DNA of 64,000 bases from Peptostreptococcaceae bacterium pGA-8 (GCA_900112915.1 FONK01000001.1:1-64000), one strand, 5' to 3'; positions 19,361-29,128 are shown, counted from the stretch's first letter. A program made the numbers and translations. The notes: generated by a model from the letters alone, not told the origin.

Positions 19361-20218
19361 TTAACCTATGGCTTTTAGGCTTTTCAACGAAAAATCCAAA
19401 ATAGGAGCTGAGTGAGTCAGCGCACCCATGGAAATGTAGTCTGCGCCCAGGTTCGCCAAGGAAGGTAGGGTTTCCTCATTTACATTTCCGGAAATTTCAA
19501 TTAATGCTCTATTATTAATCATCTTAATGGCGGATTTCATCATTTCAATGGGCATATTGTCCAGCATGATTATGTCGGCTCCCGCTTCCAAAGCCTCTTT
19601 AACCATTTCAAGATTTTCCGTCTCTACCTCAATTTTGTTCACAAAAGAGCCGTACCTTCTGGCTTTTTCAACTGCTGAAGCGATACTGCCGGCTGCACTG
19701 ATGTGATTGTCCTTCAGCATAATTGCATCGGATAAGTTATAGCGATGATTTTGAGCACCGCCGATTTTAGCAGCATACTTTTCGAAAATCCTGTTGTTCG
19801 GAGTAGTTTTTCTGGTGTCCAGAAGCTTAGTTTTGCTGGAACCGAGGAGGGCAACTGTTTTGTTGGTGTAGGTTGCAATTCCACTCATTCTTTGAAGGTA
19901 ATTTAAAGCTGTGCGTTCACCGGACAGCAGTGCAATCAGGTTTCCTTTGATTTCTGCAATAACATCTCCCTTATGGACAGCATCTCCATCAGAGAAGAAG
20001 CCGGTAAAGGAGAAGCCTGAATCCAGCAGGGTGAAAATCCTGAAGAAAATATCTATGCCACACAAGACACCATTTTCTTTACAAATTAAATCAGCAGTGC
20101 CTTTCTGTGAGGTTCCTACTACGGAGCAGGCGGAAATATCCTCGTTGGAAATGTCTTCCCTTAAGGCAGATAGCAGTAAAGGGTCTATATTAAGCTTCAT
20201 CGTCGTTTCATTAAACAT
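19361..20218 (-). CDS. nadC: Nicotinate-nucleotide pyrophosphorylase (quinolinate phosphoribosyltransferase)
   Basis: Makes nicotinate mononucleotide from quinolinate and PRPP. The 285-residue protein has family length and the signatures SGERTALNYLQRMSGIAT (about residues 102-119) and DTRKTTPNNR (about 135-144), with substrate-binding basic residues, then a barrel with the IMLDNM strand near 220. Start at 20218 with GAGGAG upstream. It follows nadB by 65 bases, and a TAGTATAAT-like box in that gap may give a secondary promoter. Confidence 0.95.
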   Translation of the reverse strand: MFNETTMKLNIDPLLLSALREDISNEDISACSVVGTSQKGTADLICKENGVLCGIDIFFRIFTLLDSGFSFTGFFSDGDAVHKGDVIAEIKGNLIALLSGERTALNYLQRMSGIATYTNKTVALLGSSKTKLLDTRKTTPNNRIFEKYAAKIGGAQNHRYNLSDAIMLKDNHISAAGSIASAVEKARRYGSFVNKIEVETENLEMVKEALEAGADIIMLDNMPIEMMKSAIKMINNRALIEISGNVNEETLPSLANLGADYISMGALTHSAPILDFSLKSLKAIG

Positions 20219-20283
20219 TTTGAGTACATTCTCCTCTCGATATTATACTAAATATTTATCCCTCTTGTATAGAGGCAAATGGG

Positions 20284-21714
20284 TTATTCTGCAGAAAAAT
20301 CCCTGTATGGGACCCCTGAAGTATTTATGCCGCCATTGCTTTCATCAATGGCATTTTGGATTATTTTGGCATATTGAATTTTGAGCTTATTGGTATCAGC
20401 GTATGGGGACAGATCGACAGCTTCCAAAAATTCAATTCTGTTCAGAGAATCTGAGTTGATAGACGGAGTTGAAAGGATTTTCTGACTTGAATGCGCTGCC
20501 GCCCGTGTGGCGTACGCTGCTTTTTTAGGGTTTAACTGAGCATTTTCAATGTCCAGGGCGGCTCTTTCTGCGAAGACCAAGGCTTCCAGAAGAGAGTTGC
20601 TGGCAAGGCGATTTCTGCCATGAACCCCGTTACAAGCAGTTTCCCCAATCGCATAAAGGTTTTCCATAGATGTTCTTCCACTACAGTCTGTTGCGATGCC
20701 ACCCATGAAATAGTGCTGTGCCGGAACAACGGGAATGCACTGATGAAGAGGATCGTAGCCATTTTTCATGCAGTGAGCCGCTATATTCGGGAAATGATTA
20801 CTCAGCTTGTCGGGACCTATTTTGCTCAAATCCTCCCAGACGAAGTCTGAATTGTCAGCTTCCATTCTTTTCCTGATTTCCTTGGTTAAAAGGTCACGTG
20901 GAAGCAGCTCGTTTGCAAATCTTTCCATAGATTTTCCGTAGAGCTTGGCACCCTCGCCTCTCGTTGACTCAGAGATAAGAAAACTGCGATCTTCCGGCTC
21001 TTTTGTGTAGAATGTCGTTGGGTGAACCTGAACATAGCCTATGTCCTTAAGCTTTATATTATGGTTAATCGCCATGGCGATGGCATCACCGGTCAGATGC
21101 TTGAAGTTTGTCGAATGCTTGTACAGACCGCCGATTCCACCGGTTGCAAGAATTGTAGTCTGAGCATTTACTATGGAAATTTCCCCCTTAGGGGACTTGA
21201 TTATTCCGCCTAAGCAAGAGCCGCCATGCTCGATTATGTCAAGTAGAGTCGTGTTTTGATGCATTTTAACATTTGGAAGTCGCTTTACATGTTCAAGCAG
21301 GGTTTCTGTAATAGCCTTGCCGGTGATGTCCTTGTGATGGAGAATTCTTTTTTTTGAGTGACAGCCCTCTTTTGTGAAGATGTATTGGCCGAATTCATCC
21401 TGCTCGAAGGGCACGCCCAAGGAAATTAAATCCTTGATGACCTGTTTGGAAGAGCGGATCATAATATCTACAGACTTCTCATCGTTCTCGTAATGACCGG
21501 CTTTCAGCGTATCGTTAAAAAACGATTGGTAGTCAGAGTCATCTCTTAATACGCATATTCCACCTTGAGCAAGGAAGGAGTCGCTGCTTTCAAAATCGGA
21601 TTTGGTTATCAGGGTAATTTGTGTGTTTCTTGGTGCTTTGAGAGCAAAGAACAAGGCAGAACAGCCGCTGCCTACTAATAAAATATCCGTATTTTTAATT
21701 TTTGCTTTCGTCAT
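20284..21714 (-). CDS. nadB: L-aspartate oxidase
   Basis: Flavoenzyme that oxidises L-aspartate to iminoaspartate (with fumarate or oxygen as acceptor), which NadA then turns into quinolinate. 476 residues. The N-terminal dinucleotide-binding strand reads LLVGSGCSAL, with Ala at the third Gly position; STRGEGAKLYG and GGIATDCSGRT identify the succinate dehydrogenase/fumarate reductase flavoprotein family. The start is set at 21714 (AAAGGA upstream); the longer frame to 21798 adds an unconserved 28 residues. The C-terminal helical domain is shorter than in E. coli. Confidence 0.92.
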   Translation of the reverse strand: MTKAKIKNTDILLVGSGCSALFFALKAPRNTQITLITKSDFESSDSFLAQGGICVLRDDSDYQSFFNDTLKAGHYENDEKSVDIMIRSSKQVIKDLISLGVPFEQDEFGQYIFTKEGCHSKKRILHHKDITGKAITETLLEHVKRLPNVKMHQNTTLLDIIEHGGSCLGGIIKSPKGEISIVNAQTTILATGGIGGLYKHSTNFKHLTGDAIAMAINHNIKLKDIGYVQVHPTTFYTKEPEDRSFLISESTRGEGAKLYGKSMERFANELLPRDLLTKEIRKRMEADNSDFVWEDLSKIGPDKLSNHFPNIAAHCMKNGYDPLHQCIPVVPAQHYFMGGIATDCSGRTSMENLYAIGETACNGVHGRNRLASNSLLEALVFAERAALDIENAQLNPKKAAYATRAAAHSSQKILSTPSINSDSLNRIEFLEAVDLSPYADTNKLKIQYAKIIQNAIDESNGGINTSGVPYRDFSAE

Positions 21715-21826
21715 TTTATCATATATCCTTTGAAGTAAAATTAAAGAGTATGCTTTTAAACTTTTAATGCAGTTGAAGCATGTGTCAGTTGCATGCAATG
21801 GGTATTATAGCACTTATTTTTTGATA

Positions 21827-21843
21827 TGACAAGACAGCTGTCA
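21827..21843. promoter_or_regulatory. Candidate NiaR operator between nadB and nadA
   Basis: TGACA-N7-TGTCA enclosing the perfect palindrome GACAGCTGTC (21833-21842), midway between the divergent nad genes. A further TTGACA lies at the likely nadA -35. No other palindrome of this quality occurs in the gap. Assignment to NiaR is inferred from context. Confidence 0.5.
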
Positions 21844-21940
21844 ATTAAAAATATTAACACTATCTTGACAATTATACTTCTATTGCTTAAACTTGTATGG
21901 TGGCAGTGAGGAATCTGCCGGAATACGAGGAGATATAATC

Positions 21941-22879
21941 ATGAAGGATATGGATACAAGAATTTTAACTACCGGAGAGATGCAGGCGGAAATAATCAGA
22001 TTGAAGAAAGAAAATGACGTTTGCATATTGGCACACGCATATCAGTCCCATGACATTTGGGAAATCGCAGACTATGTGGGAGATTCTTTCGGACTTAGCT
22101 TAAAGGCCGAAGCGGCAGCTCAGGACACTGTTGTTATGTGTGGCGTAAGATTTATGGCAGAAACTGTAAAGATTTTGGCACCTCATAAACGGGTTATTTT
22201 GCCAAATCCGGAAAGTACCTGTCCTATGGCGGAGCAATATGGGAAAGAAGAGGCAAGAAAGCTGAAGGAAATGTATCCTGATCATAAGATTGTTGCATAT
22301 ATTAATACGACAGCGGAGTTGAAAACGGAAACGGATGTTGTTGTCACATCATCATCAGCGTTGAAAATACTGAAGAATATGAAAGAAGAGGATATTATAT
22401 TTCTTCCGGACCCTAATTTAGGTGGGTGGATATCAAAAAAGCTGCCTGAGAAAAATATAAAGGTCTTTGAGGGAGGATGTCCTGTTCATATGGGAATTTC
22501 TGCGGAGAATGTTGTTGCAACAAAAGAGTCTCATCCCGAGGCTTTATTGCTTGTCCATCCTGAATGCAGAGAAGAGGTCATTTCCGGGGCAGATTTTGTA
22601 GGCAGCACAACGGAGATAATTGACTTTGCCAAGGAAAGTGATAATGAAGAGTTTATTATTGGCACAGAAACATCTATTGTAGATCACCTGAAATTCGCAT
22701 GTCCGGAAAAGAAATTTTTTCCGCTCTTTAAGGGCACTATATGCAGTGATATGAAAAATACCTGCTTGGCAGATATTTACGGTGCTTTACTTGGAACCTG
22801 CGGTGAGGAAATTGTTTTGGAGCCTCAGGTGATTGAAGCCGCAAGGAGACCAATTGAGCGTATGATAGAGTTAGGATAA
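21941..22879 (+). CDS. nadA: Quinolinate synthase
   Basis: A [4Fe-4S] enzyme condensing iminoaspartate with dihydroxyacetone phosphate to quinolinate. 312 residues, normal length. The three cluster ligands are expected in MCGVRFMAE, HPECREE and CLADIYGALL, all present; HAYQSHDIW near residue 32 supplies substrate-binding residues. The start at 21941 has GAGGAG ten bases upstream. It is transcribed away from nadB-nadC-niaR, so the complete de novo route from aspartate to nicotinate mononucleotide is encoded here. Confidence 0.95.
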   Translation: MKDMDTRILTTGEMQAEIIRLKKENDVCILAHAYQSHDIWEIADYVGDSFGLSLKAEAAAQDTVVMCGVRFMAETVKILAPHKRVILPNPESTCPMAEQYGKEEARKLKEMYPDHKIVAYINTTAELKTETDVVVTSSSALKILKNMKEEDIIFLPDPNLGGWISKKLPEKNIKVFEGGCPVHMGISAENVVATKESHPEALLLVHPECREEVISGADFVGSTTEIIDFAKESDNEEFIIGTETSIVDHLKFACPEKKFFPLFKGTICSDMKNTCLADIYGALLGTCGEEIVLEPQVIEAARRPIERMIELG

Positions 22880-23053
22880 GCTCATAAGTTTTAAACTTAA
22901 AATATTACGGTTTACTTACAATCAAAATAAGAAATCACTATAGTACTTTCATAAAGTTGATACGAAAAGGAAAGTTTGTTAAAATTGATAAACATAAAAG
23001 AAATTAAGGTGTATTCGTGCATCTTAAAATATGTTATGCAAGGAGAGAAAATT

Positions 23054-23617
23054 ATGTTTAACAAAAAACTTTTTAAAATTTTAATTTCTACTATGATGAT
23101 TATAGCCCTTGGACTATCCATTGCAGCTTGTGGAAATAAAGATGATGATAATTCAAAGGCTACCGGCGATAAAAAATCATTTGAAAATCTAAGCACAACA
23201 GATATTGACGGAAACAAGGTAGACAGCTCTATATTTAAGGATAAGAAGCTGACTCTTGTTAATGTATGGGGCATCAACTGCCCACCTTGTATCGCTGAGA
23301 TTCCGGAGCTGGAGACAGTTAGTAAGAATTATGCAGATAAGGGCGTTGCAGTAGTTGGATTGCTTGCAGAGCAGGGAGTTGCCAATGATGAGGAAGCCAA
23401 GTCACAGGTGAAGAAGCTTCTTGAGAAGAGCGGAGCCACATACAAGCAGCTTGTATTATCCGATGAGCTTCTAAAAACAGATGCAATGAAGAATATAGAG
23501 TTTACGCCTACAAGCTTTTTTGTTAACTCTAAAGGAGAGATTGTAAATACAGTTGTCGGAGCTAAAAATGTCAAGGGCTGGTCGGAGCTCATTGATGAGC
23601 AGCTGGGGAAGCTGTAG
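23054..23617 (+). CDS. TlpA-like thioredoxin-fold lipoprotein
   Basis: 187 residues. Signal peptide with lipobox LSIAAC (lipidated Cys near residue 25), a short charged linker, then a TlpA/ResA domain whose redox motif is CPPC in GINCPPCIAEIPELE and whose cis-Pro is in EFTPTSFFVNS. It should be tethered outside the membrane and reduce or isomerise thiols on exported proteins. The start at 23054 follows AAGGAGAG. The electron donor (a CcdA-like protein) is not in the window. The next gene begins 32 bases on. Confidence 0.88.
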   Translation: MFNKKLFKILISTMMIIALGLSIAACGNKDDDNSKATGDKKSFENLSTTDIDGNKVDSSIFKDKKLTLVNVWGINCPPCIAEIPELETVSKNYADKGVAVVGLLAEQGVANDEEAKSQVKKLLEKSGATYKQLVLSDELLKTDAMKNIEFTPTSFFVNSKGEIVNTVVGAKNVKGWSELIDEQLGKL

Positions 23618-23649
23618 AAGCTTTGTGAATAATGGTAAGGAGTAGACCG

Positions 23650-24531
23650 TTGGACAAAATTGCGAGACTAAAAAACCTGATGATATTTACAATGCTTCCT
23701 GTGGCATTTGCAATTAGTTATTCCTTGCTTCAAGGATTAATGTATTTAATAATAGAAAGCTTTGGAGATATGCTATACCCCGGTATTCTTGATATCTTAG
23801 ATGAAAAAAGCTTTTTGCTGGATAACCTGTTAACATTTCCGCTGTTTATAATCTATGGCTGGATATTCATAAAAATTTTCGCAAACAAAAAAGCTATAGA
23901 CGACGAAAGGTTGGATGATGAAGCCGTTGAAAATACTGCTATGGAAGGTGGGCCCAAAAAGATGAAGCTATCTGATAGCTTCATGCCGCTGAGCATCGGT
24001 AAGTGTCTTATAATTGCTCTAGGAGCTCAAGGCATTTCCAGCATTTGGTTTATATTTGTAGAGCATGTTCTTCTAAAATACGACTTCTGGGCTGAAAGCT
24101 ATGAAAGCTTTAACGAAACATGGTCGGGTGTGGCTGAAGGAGATTATGTGTGGATGATAATTTCCGTTGTCATATTAGGCCCCATCGTTGAGGAGATCCT
24201 ATTTAGGGGAATAATATTTCATTGCTTGTCAAAGGTTAGCAGCGGATGGTTCCCAATTTTTGGTTCTGCAATCCTCTTCGGCGCATTCCATGAGGAACCG
24301 GTACAAGTTGTGTATACCTTCCTAATGGGAATAGTTTTAGGATATGTCTACGATAAAACCGGCAGATTCGAGCTTGTGGTAATCATTCATATTTTAAATA
24401 ACCTTTTATCGGAGCTATTTTCTCTTGGAGACTCACCACTCTTATATAATCTGGCAAATTACGGTGTAATAGCATTTTGCATTCCAATGATGATGATTTT
24501 ACATAGAATAAAGATTACAAGGAGGATGTAG
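23650..24531 (+). CDS. CPBP family intramembrane metalloprotease
   Basis: About 293 residues with roughly seven to eight membrane helices. Abi/CAAX-protease motifs are present in order: EEILFRG (motif 1, near residue 182), AFHEE (motif 2) and HILNN (motif 3), supplying the Glu and His residues thought to bind the metal. The start is taken as TTG at 23650 because AAGGAG (23637-23642) is inside the longer ATG version. In Bacillota such proteins can process exported peptides or confer bacteriocin self-immunity; the substrate is unknown. Confidence 0.85.
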   Translation: MDKIARLKNLMIFTMLPVAFAISYSLLQGLMYLIIESFGDMLYPGILDILDEKSFLLDNLLTFPLFIIYGWIFIKIFANKKAIDDERLDDEAVENTAMEGGPKKMKLSDSFMPLSIGKCLIIALGAQGISSIWFIFVEHVLLKYDFWAESYESFNETWSGVAEGDYVWMIISVVILGPIVEEILFRGIIFHCLSKVSSGWFPIFGSAILFGAFHEEPVQVVYTFLMGIVLGYVYDKTGRFELVVIIHILNNLLSELFSLGDSPLLYNLANYGVIAFCIPMMMILHRIKITRRM

Positions 24532-24650
24532 ATAAGAAGAGGCATACAGATAACAAGAGGAATATAGACAGTATCTGTAAATTGGCAGATTTTCCATAGA
24601 CGAGAAGTATATATTTTGATATAATTTAATAAATTAGACATATTTTAAGC

Positions 24651-24735
24651 AAGGGGAGCGGAATCGCTGAGAGGTTTTGCTGGAATGCAGAACGACCCTA
24701 GACCTGATTTGGATAATGCCAACGTAGGGATGTGG
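24651..24735 (+). ncRNA. TPP riboswitch (THI element)
   Basis: Conserved THI blocks appear in order: GGGGAGC, CGCTGAGAGG, GACCCTAGACCTGAT and GGATAATGCCAACGTAGGGA. The latter two form the pyrimidine- and pyrophosphate-sensing helices. It lies before the thiamine operon, after a TATAAT at 24620-24625, and is followed by a terminator hairpin, so high TPP should stop transcription of thiM-thiE-thiW-thiD-thiC. Confidence 0.95.
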
Positions 24736-24751
24736 AAACGAGTGTTTTGTC

Positions 24752-24785
24752 GCGTAGTATCTTAAAGTTGGTACTACGCTTTTTT
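24752..24785 (+). terminator. Riboswitch-controlled terminator
   Basis: GCGTAGTA (24752-24759) pairs with TACTACGC (24772-24779), followed by six T. It is the expression platform of the TPP riboswitch and lies 33 bases before the thiM start. Confidence 0.88.
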
Positions 24786-24818
24786 ATTCCCTTAATGGTA
24801 GTCGCTATGGGGGAAATA

Positions 24819-25646
24819 ATGAATAATCGTATTTCATTATTGCAGGATTTTCAGGAGATATTACAGATAACGGAGGAGATTATGCCCTTAGTTCATTTGA
24901 TTTCTAACAAGGTAACGATGGCTGACACTGTAAATGCAATACTTGCAGCCGGAGGCAGAGGAATTTGCGGTGATAATATTTCAGAAGTAGAAGAGGTAAA
25001 TGCTATAAGCGATGCTTTGCTTTTGAACATCGGAACGCCTCACGAAAGGACACTTGACACAATGTTGAAGGCGGGAAGATTTGCAAACAAGCGAGGAATT
25101 CCGGTAGTTTTGGATCCTGTAGGTGTGGGAGTATCCCGTTTTAGAGTCGAAATTATTCGAGAAATATTGGATAAGGTTAAGATAACATGCATTAGGGGCA
25201 ATGGTAATGAAATTTGTACGCTCTGCAATTTGTTTAATGTAGGGGCAGGCTTAGAAGATGACTATACAATGTTAACGGGTGACAAATCGCCTTATGAGCC
25301 GATAAAAGCCCTAGCCGGTATTTTAAATACCATTGTAATATCTACAGGGGGAACTGATTATGTGACCGATGGTGTGCGAGAGCAGTTTATAACAGGCGGC
25401 TCCGAATATTGCGATAAAATTACCGGTTTTGGCTGCATGCTCAGCGGTGTCATTGCCAAAGACTTGGCAGCAGGCAAAGACTTGAATATTAGTGACTTTG
25501 AGAAAATTTGCAGAACCTTAAGGCTGTACAAAAAAGCGGCAGAAGATGCTGAATTTCAAATGCAGATAATTAATTTTGCCGGTCCGGGGACCTTTAAATG
25601 TTTATTTATGGACAAGCTATATGAATACTTTTACAAACGAGCATAG
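24819..25646 (+). CDS. thiM: Hydroxyethylthiazole kinase
   Basis: Phosphorylates salvaged 4-methyl-5-(2-hydroxyethyl)thiazole. 275 residues, ribokinase-like fold. HLISNKVTMADTVNAILAAG near the N-terminus binds the thiazole, PVVLDPVGVG the phosphates, and TGFGCMLSG (near residue 205) contains the anion hole. The start at 24819 is chosen after GGGGGA; the longer frame would begin inside the riboswitch region. Since no thiG/thiS/thiH is in the operon, the thiazole half of thiamine appears to come from salvage. Confidence 0.93.
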   Translation: MNNRISLLQDFQEILQITEEIMPLVHLISNKVTMADTVNAILAAGGRGICGDNISEVEEVNAISDALLLNIGTPHERTLDTMLKAGRFANKRGIPVVLDPVGVGVSRFRVEIIREILDKVKITCIRGNGNEICTLCNLFNVGAGLEDDYTMLTGDKSPYEPIKALAGILNTIVISTGGTDYVTDGVREQFITGGSEYCDKITGFGCMLSGVIAKDLAAGKDLNISDFEKICRTLRLYKKAAEDAEFQMQIINFAGPGTFKCLFMDKLYEYFYKRA

Positions 25647-26286
25647 AAAAAATTCTATTAAGAACAGTTTGAGGTTATATGGAATCATTGGTAGCGATAA
25701 CGTAAATGTCCCACTTTTGGATGCAGCTGAAGAGGCATTAAGAGGTGGAATAACAATGCTCCAGCTAAGGGAAAAAACTCTCCCCATAGAAGAATGTATA
25801 TGGGAAGGAAGAGCATTAAAGTCACTTTGCGTGAGGTACGGTGTTCCGTTGATAATAAACGATAATGTAGAAGTTGCCAAAGAGGTGGGGGCGGATGGTA
25901 TTCACTTAGGGGTAGGTGACCCAGATATAAATGCTGCACGCAGAATACTGGGCCAGAATGCGATAATTGGAGCAAGTGCCCACAACATCCGTGAAGCTGT
26001 AGAAGCAGAAAGAAAGGGAGCCGACTATTTGGGAGTCGGTGCAGCCTTTGGCTCAGGTTCCAAGGGCAATGCCGTTTCTTTGTCAGGATTACAGATATAT
26101 CAGGAAATTTCATCAAGGGTATCAATCCCCATTGTTGCTATTGGAGGCATAACTTCAGCCAACTTGATGAAGCTCAGGGGACTCGGGATTTCCGGAATCG
26201 CATTGATTTCAGCAATTTTCGGGACAGAGAATATTGAAGTGGAGACAGCCCGATTTGCACAGCTGGTGAAAGAATTCTTAGATTGA
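25621..26286 (+). CDS. thiE: Thiamine-phosphate synthase
   Basis: Joins HMP-pyrophosphate and thiazole phosphate to thiamine monophosphate. 222-residue TIM barrel. Typical segments are MLQLREKTL (pyrophosphate-binding Arg/Lys), LIINDNVEVAKEVGADGIHL and YLGVGAAFGSGSKGNA near the substrate phosphate. The ATG at 25621 overlaps the thiM end by 26 bases, so translation is coupled. Confidence 0.93.
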   Translation: MNTFTNEHRKNSIKNSLRLYGIIGSDNVNVPLLDAAEEALRGGITMLQLREKTLPIEECIWEGRALKSLCVRYGVPLIINDNVEVAKEVGADGIHLGVGDPDINAARRILGQNAIIGASAHNIREAVEAERKGADYLGVGAAFGSGSKGNAVSLSGLQIYQEISSRVSIPIVAIGGITSANLMKLRGLGISGIALISAIFGTENIEVETARFAQLVKEFLD

Positions 26287-26342
26287 AATTCTAAGTTGAA
26301 GCCACAATAACATATATTATTTAAAGACATATGGAGGTCAAA

Positions 26343-26852
26343 ATGAAAAGTATACATCTCAGAAAATTAGTTATTGCAGCTATGTTTATAGCCTTGGCGG
26401 TTGCTCTATCGCCGCTGTCAATTCCCGTTGGAGCATCGAAGTGCTTTCCCATTCAGCATATGATAAATATTTTAGGTGCGATCTTTCTCGGACCGGCCTA
26501 TGGGGTAGGAATAGCACTTTCAACATCGCTCATTCGTAATCTTATGGGGACAGGCTCCCTCTTAGCTTTTCCGGGAAGTATGATTGGAGCCTTCTGCTGT
26601 GGCATGATGTACCGGTACACAAAAAATCTTGTTGCCACATGTATTGCCGAAGTAATAGGAACAGGCATAATTGGCGGTTTATTGGCATATCCGGTGGCAG
26701 CTATGTTTATGGGAATGACAGGAGCAATATTTGTATTCATAGTGCCGTTCTTAGTGAGCACCATTGGAGGCACTCTCATTGGAGCTGCTCTTGTAGCGGT
26801 GATGACCCAAATAGGTGCTCTTGCATATTTGAAAAGGCAGATAGAGTCATGA
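26343..26852 (+). CDS. thiW: ThiW, thiazole-specific S component of an ECF transporter
   Basis: A 169-residue membrane protein with about five to six helices. It is the substrate-binding S component that takes up the thiazole precursor, using a shared ECF energy module encoded elsewhere. The motif SIPVGASKCFPIQHMINILG and its place between thiE and thiD under a TPP riboswitch identify it. The start at 26343 has GGAGG seven bases upstream; an ORF start at 26331 would include that site. It supports thiazole salvage together with thiM. Confidence 0.9.
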   Translation: MKSIHLRKLVIAAMFIALAVALSPLSIPVGASKCFPIQHMINILGAIFLGPAYGVGIALSTSLIRNLMGTGSLLAFPGSMIGAFCCGMMYRYTKNLVATCIAEVIGTGIIGGLLAYPVAAMFMGMTGAIFVFIVPFLVSTIGGTLIGAALVAVMTQIGALAYLKRQIES

Positions 26853-27760
26853 GGGGAATGAATTTGAATAGCTTAAATTTTAACAAAAAAAGCTTGATAA
26901 AAACCGATTTATGTGAAGCCAATTTCTGCAAAGACAATGTAAGCAAAGGAAGCGACAAGCTCCCCTGCGTACTATCAATTGCAGGAAGTGATCCCGGAGG
27001 GGGAGCAGGAATACAAGGGGATATAAAAACAATTATTTCTAACGGAGCATACGGAATGGCTGTAATTTCAGCTTTAACAGTTCAGAACACTATGGGAGTT
27101 AAGGGCGTGACGGCTGTACCGACTGAAATCTTTCAGCAACAAATAAGTTGTATATGCGACGACATTAGACCTGACAGCATAAAAATAGGGATGCTCTCAA
27201 ATGGGGAACAGGTAGAAATTATAAGGGAACTTATATGGGAATATAGTCTAAGTAATATTGTAATAGATCCGGTTATGATTTCAACCAGCGGCAAGCAGCT
27301 AATGGGAAACAGCGTAATTGAAAAGCTTATGAGGATGCTCTTTCCCATAGCGACTTTAGTAACTCCTAACATACCGGAGGCAAGGAAGCTGTTAGAGCTT
27401 AAAAACATAGATGTCGGTAGTGACATTCCTCAGGAGTCCTTAGCTTCAGAGCTGGAAAAGGCATTAGGATGTCCGGTTCTTGTGAAAGGCGGACATCTAT
27501 ATCATAAGGATGTTGCCAATGATATCCTATGCAAAAATGGGGAAATCACATGCTTTTCCGGAAAATACATAAGAAATCCTAATACCCATGGTACAGGATG
27601 TGCCCTATCGAGCGCCATTGCGACCTATCTTGCAAGGGGATATTCATTGGAAGAAAGCATCGACAGAAGCAAGGTATATTTGAATAAAATACTAAAATCC
27701 CCGTTAAACCTTGGGAAGGGTAATGGACCCTTGGATCACGGGCTTTTTTGTGGAAATTAA
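26849..27760 (+). CDS. thiD: Hydroxymethylpyrimidine/phosphomethylpyrimidine kinase
   Basis: Phosphorylates HMP twice to HMP-pyrophosphate. The ribokinase-like core starts at SIAGSDPGGGAGIQGDIKT (about residue 45) and ends with the ATP/anion-hole motif NTHGTGCALSSAIA. 303 residues because of an unusual 35-40 residue N-terminal extension rich in Asn and Lys. The ATG at 26849 overlaps the thiW stop (ATGA); ATG at 26858 is an alternative. Confidence 0.92.
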   Translation: MRGMNLNSLNFNKKSLIKTDLCEANFCKDNVSKGSDKLPCVLSIAGSDPGGGAGIQGDIKTIISNGAYGMAVISALTVQNTMGVKGVTAVPTEIFQQQISCICDDIRPDSIKIGMLSNGEQVEIIRELIWEYSLSNIVIDPVMISTSGKQLMGNSVIEKLMRMLFPIATLVTPNIPEARKLLELKNIDVGSDIPQESLASELEKALGCPVLVKGGHLYHKDVANDILCKNGEITCFSGKYIRNPNTHGTGCALSSAIATYLARGYSLEESIDRSKVYLNKILKSPLNLGKGNGPLDHGLFCGN

Positions 27761-27814
27761 AATACGACTACAATTGTGTTAGAAGACCCATTGAAGGGAC
27801 GAAAGGAATTTAAG

Positions 27815-29128
27815 ATGGAAAGAAAATATTGTACACAAATGGACGCAGCTAGAAAAAACATTGTTACTCCGGAAATGGAAATTGTTGCAAGAAAAGAGAA
27901 TAGAAGGGTAGAGGAAATTTTACCCCTTATAGCACAAGGAAAAATTGCAATTCCCGCAAATGTTAATCATAAGGCTCTGGACCCTAACGGAATTGGGAGC
28001 ATGCTCAAAACTAAAATAAATGTAAACCTGGGTGTGAGCAGGGACTGCAAGGATTACGACCTGGAAATGGAAAAGGTGATGAAGGCTGTTGAGCTTGGCG
28101 CAGAGTCTATTATGGACTTATCCAGCCACGGTGATACCCGGCCGTTCAGAAAGAGGCTATGCAACGAATGCCCGGCTATGATCGGAACTGTTCCGATTTA
28201 TGATTCTGTAATTCACTACAAAAGAGATCTACAGGAGCTTACAGCTCAGGACTTTCTTGACGTAATTAGGCTTCACGCTGAAGACGGAGTGGATTTTGTA
28301 ACACTGCATTGCGGAATAACAAGAAAGACCATTGACCGGATTAAAGCAGGGAGTAGAAGGATGAATATTGTAAGCCGTGGAGGAAGCCTTGTTTTTGCAT
28401 GGATGACAATGACCGGAGAGGAAAATCCTTTTTATGAATTTTACGATGAAATTCTGGATATATGCAGAGAATTCGATGTGACTGTAAGCCTTGGTGATGC
28501 ATGCAGACCCGGATGCTTGGCTGATGCCGGTGACGGGTGTCAAATTGAAGAGCTTATTAGATTAGGGGAGCTGACTGAACGAGCATGGGCAAAGGATGTT
28601 CAGGTTCTGGTTGAAGGTCCGGGCCATGTTCCAATGGATCAAATCGCAGCGAATATGAAAATGCAAGAAACCATCTGCAAAGGAGCACCATTTTATGTGC
28701 TCGGTCCTCTGGTAACTGACATTGCCCCGGGCTATGACCATATAACAGGTGCAATTGGAGGAGCCATTGCAGCTTGGCAGGGAGCAGCTTTTTTGTGTTA
28801 TGTTACACCGGCTGAACACCTTGCACTGCCTAATGTTGAGGATGTTCATCAGGGAATTATTGCAAGCAAAATAGCCGCCCACGCAGCTGATATAGCTAAG
28901 GGGGTTCCCGGTGCTCAGGACAGAGACAATAGAATGGCAGATGCTCGAAAATCCTTGGACTGGGATGCTCAGTGGCTTGAGGCACTTGACCCTGAGGCTG
29001 CTCAAGTAATTAGAAACAGCAGGATGCCGGAGGAGGACCATTCGGATACCTGTAGTATGTGCGGCAAGTTCTGTGCGGTGAGAAGTATGAATAAGGCATT
29101 AGCAGGGGAAGTTATAGACATATTGTAA
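27815..29128 (+). CDS. thiC: Phosphomethylpyrimidine synthase
   Basis: Radical-AdoMet enzyme that rearranges aminoimidazole ribonucleotide into HMP-phosphate. 437 residues. The C-terminal cluster motif [11 protein letters not shown] (CxxCxxxxC) is intact, and [18 protein letters not shown] and [11 protein letters not shown] are hallmark stretches. Start at 27815 with AAAGGA eight bases upstream. It is the last gene of the riboswitch operon, so the pyrimidine half of thiamine is made de novo while the thiazole half is salvaged. Confidence 0.96.
   Translation: MERKYCTQMDAARKNIVTPEMEIVARKENRRVEEILPLIAQGKIAIPANVNHKALDPNGIGSMLKTKINVNLGVSRDCKDYDLEMEKVMKAVELGAESIMDLSSHGDTRPFRKRLCNECPAMIGTVPIYDSVIHYKRDLQELTAQDFLDVIRLHAEDGVDFVTLHCGITRKTIDRIKAGSRRMNIVSRGGSLVFAWMTMTGEENPFYEFYDEILDICREFDVTVSLGDACRPGCLADAGDGCQIEELIRLGELTERAWAKDVQVLVEGPGHVPMDQIAANMKMQETICKGAPFYVLGPLVTDIAPGYDHITGAIGGAIAAWQGAAFLCYVTPAEHLALPNVEDVHQGIIASKIAAHAADIAKGVPGAQDRDNRMADARKSLDWDAQWLEALDPEAAQVIRNSRMPEEDHSDTCSMCGKFCAVRSMNKALAGEVIDIL

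Noticed and set aside
26639-26848. Upstream extension of thiD in frame through thiW
   Set aside because: The sequence there encodes the ThiW membrane protein in another frame; thiD starts at the ATGA overlap.
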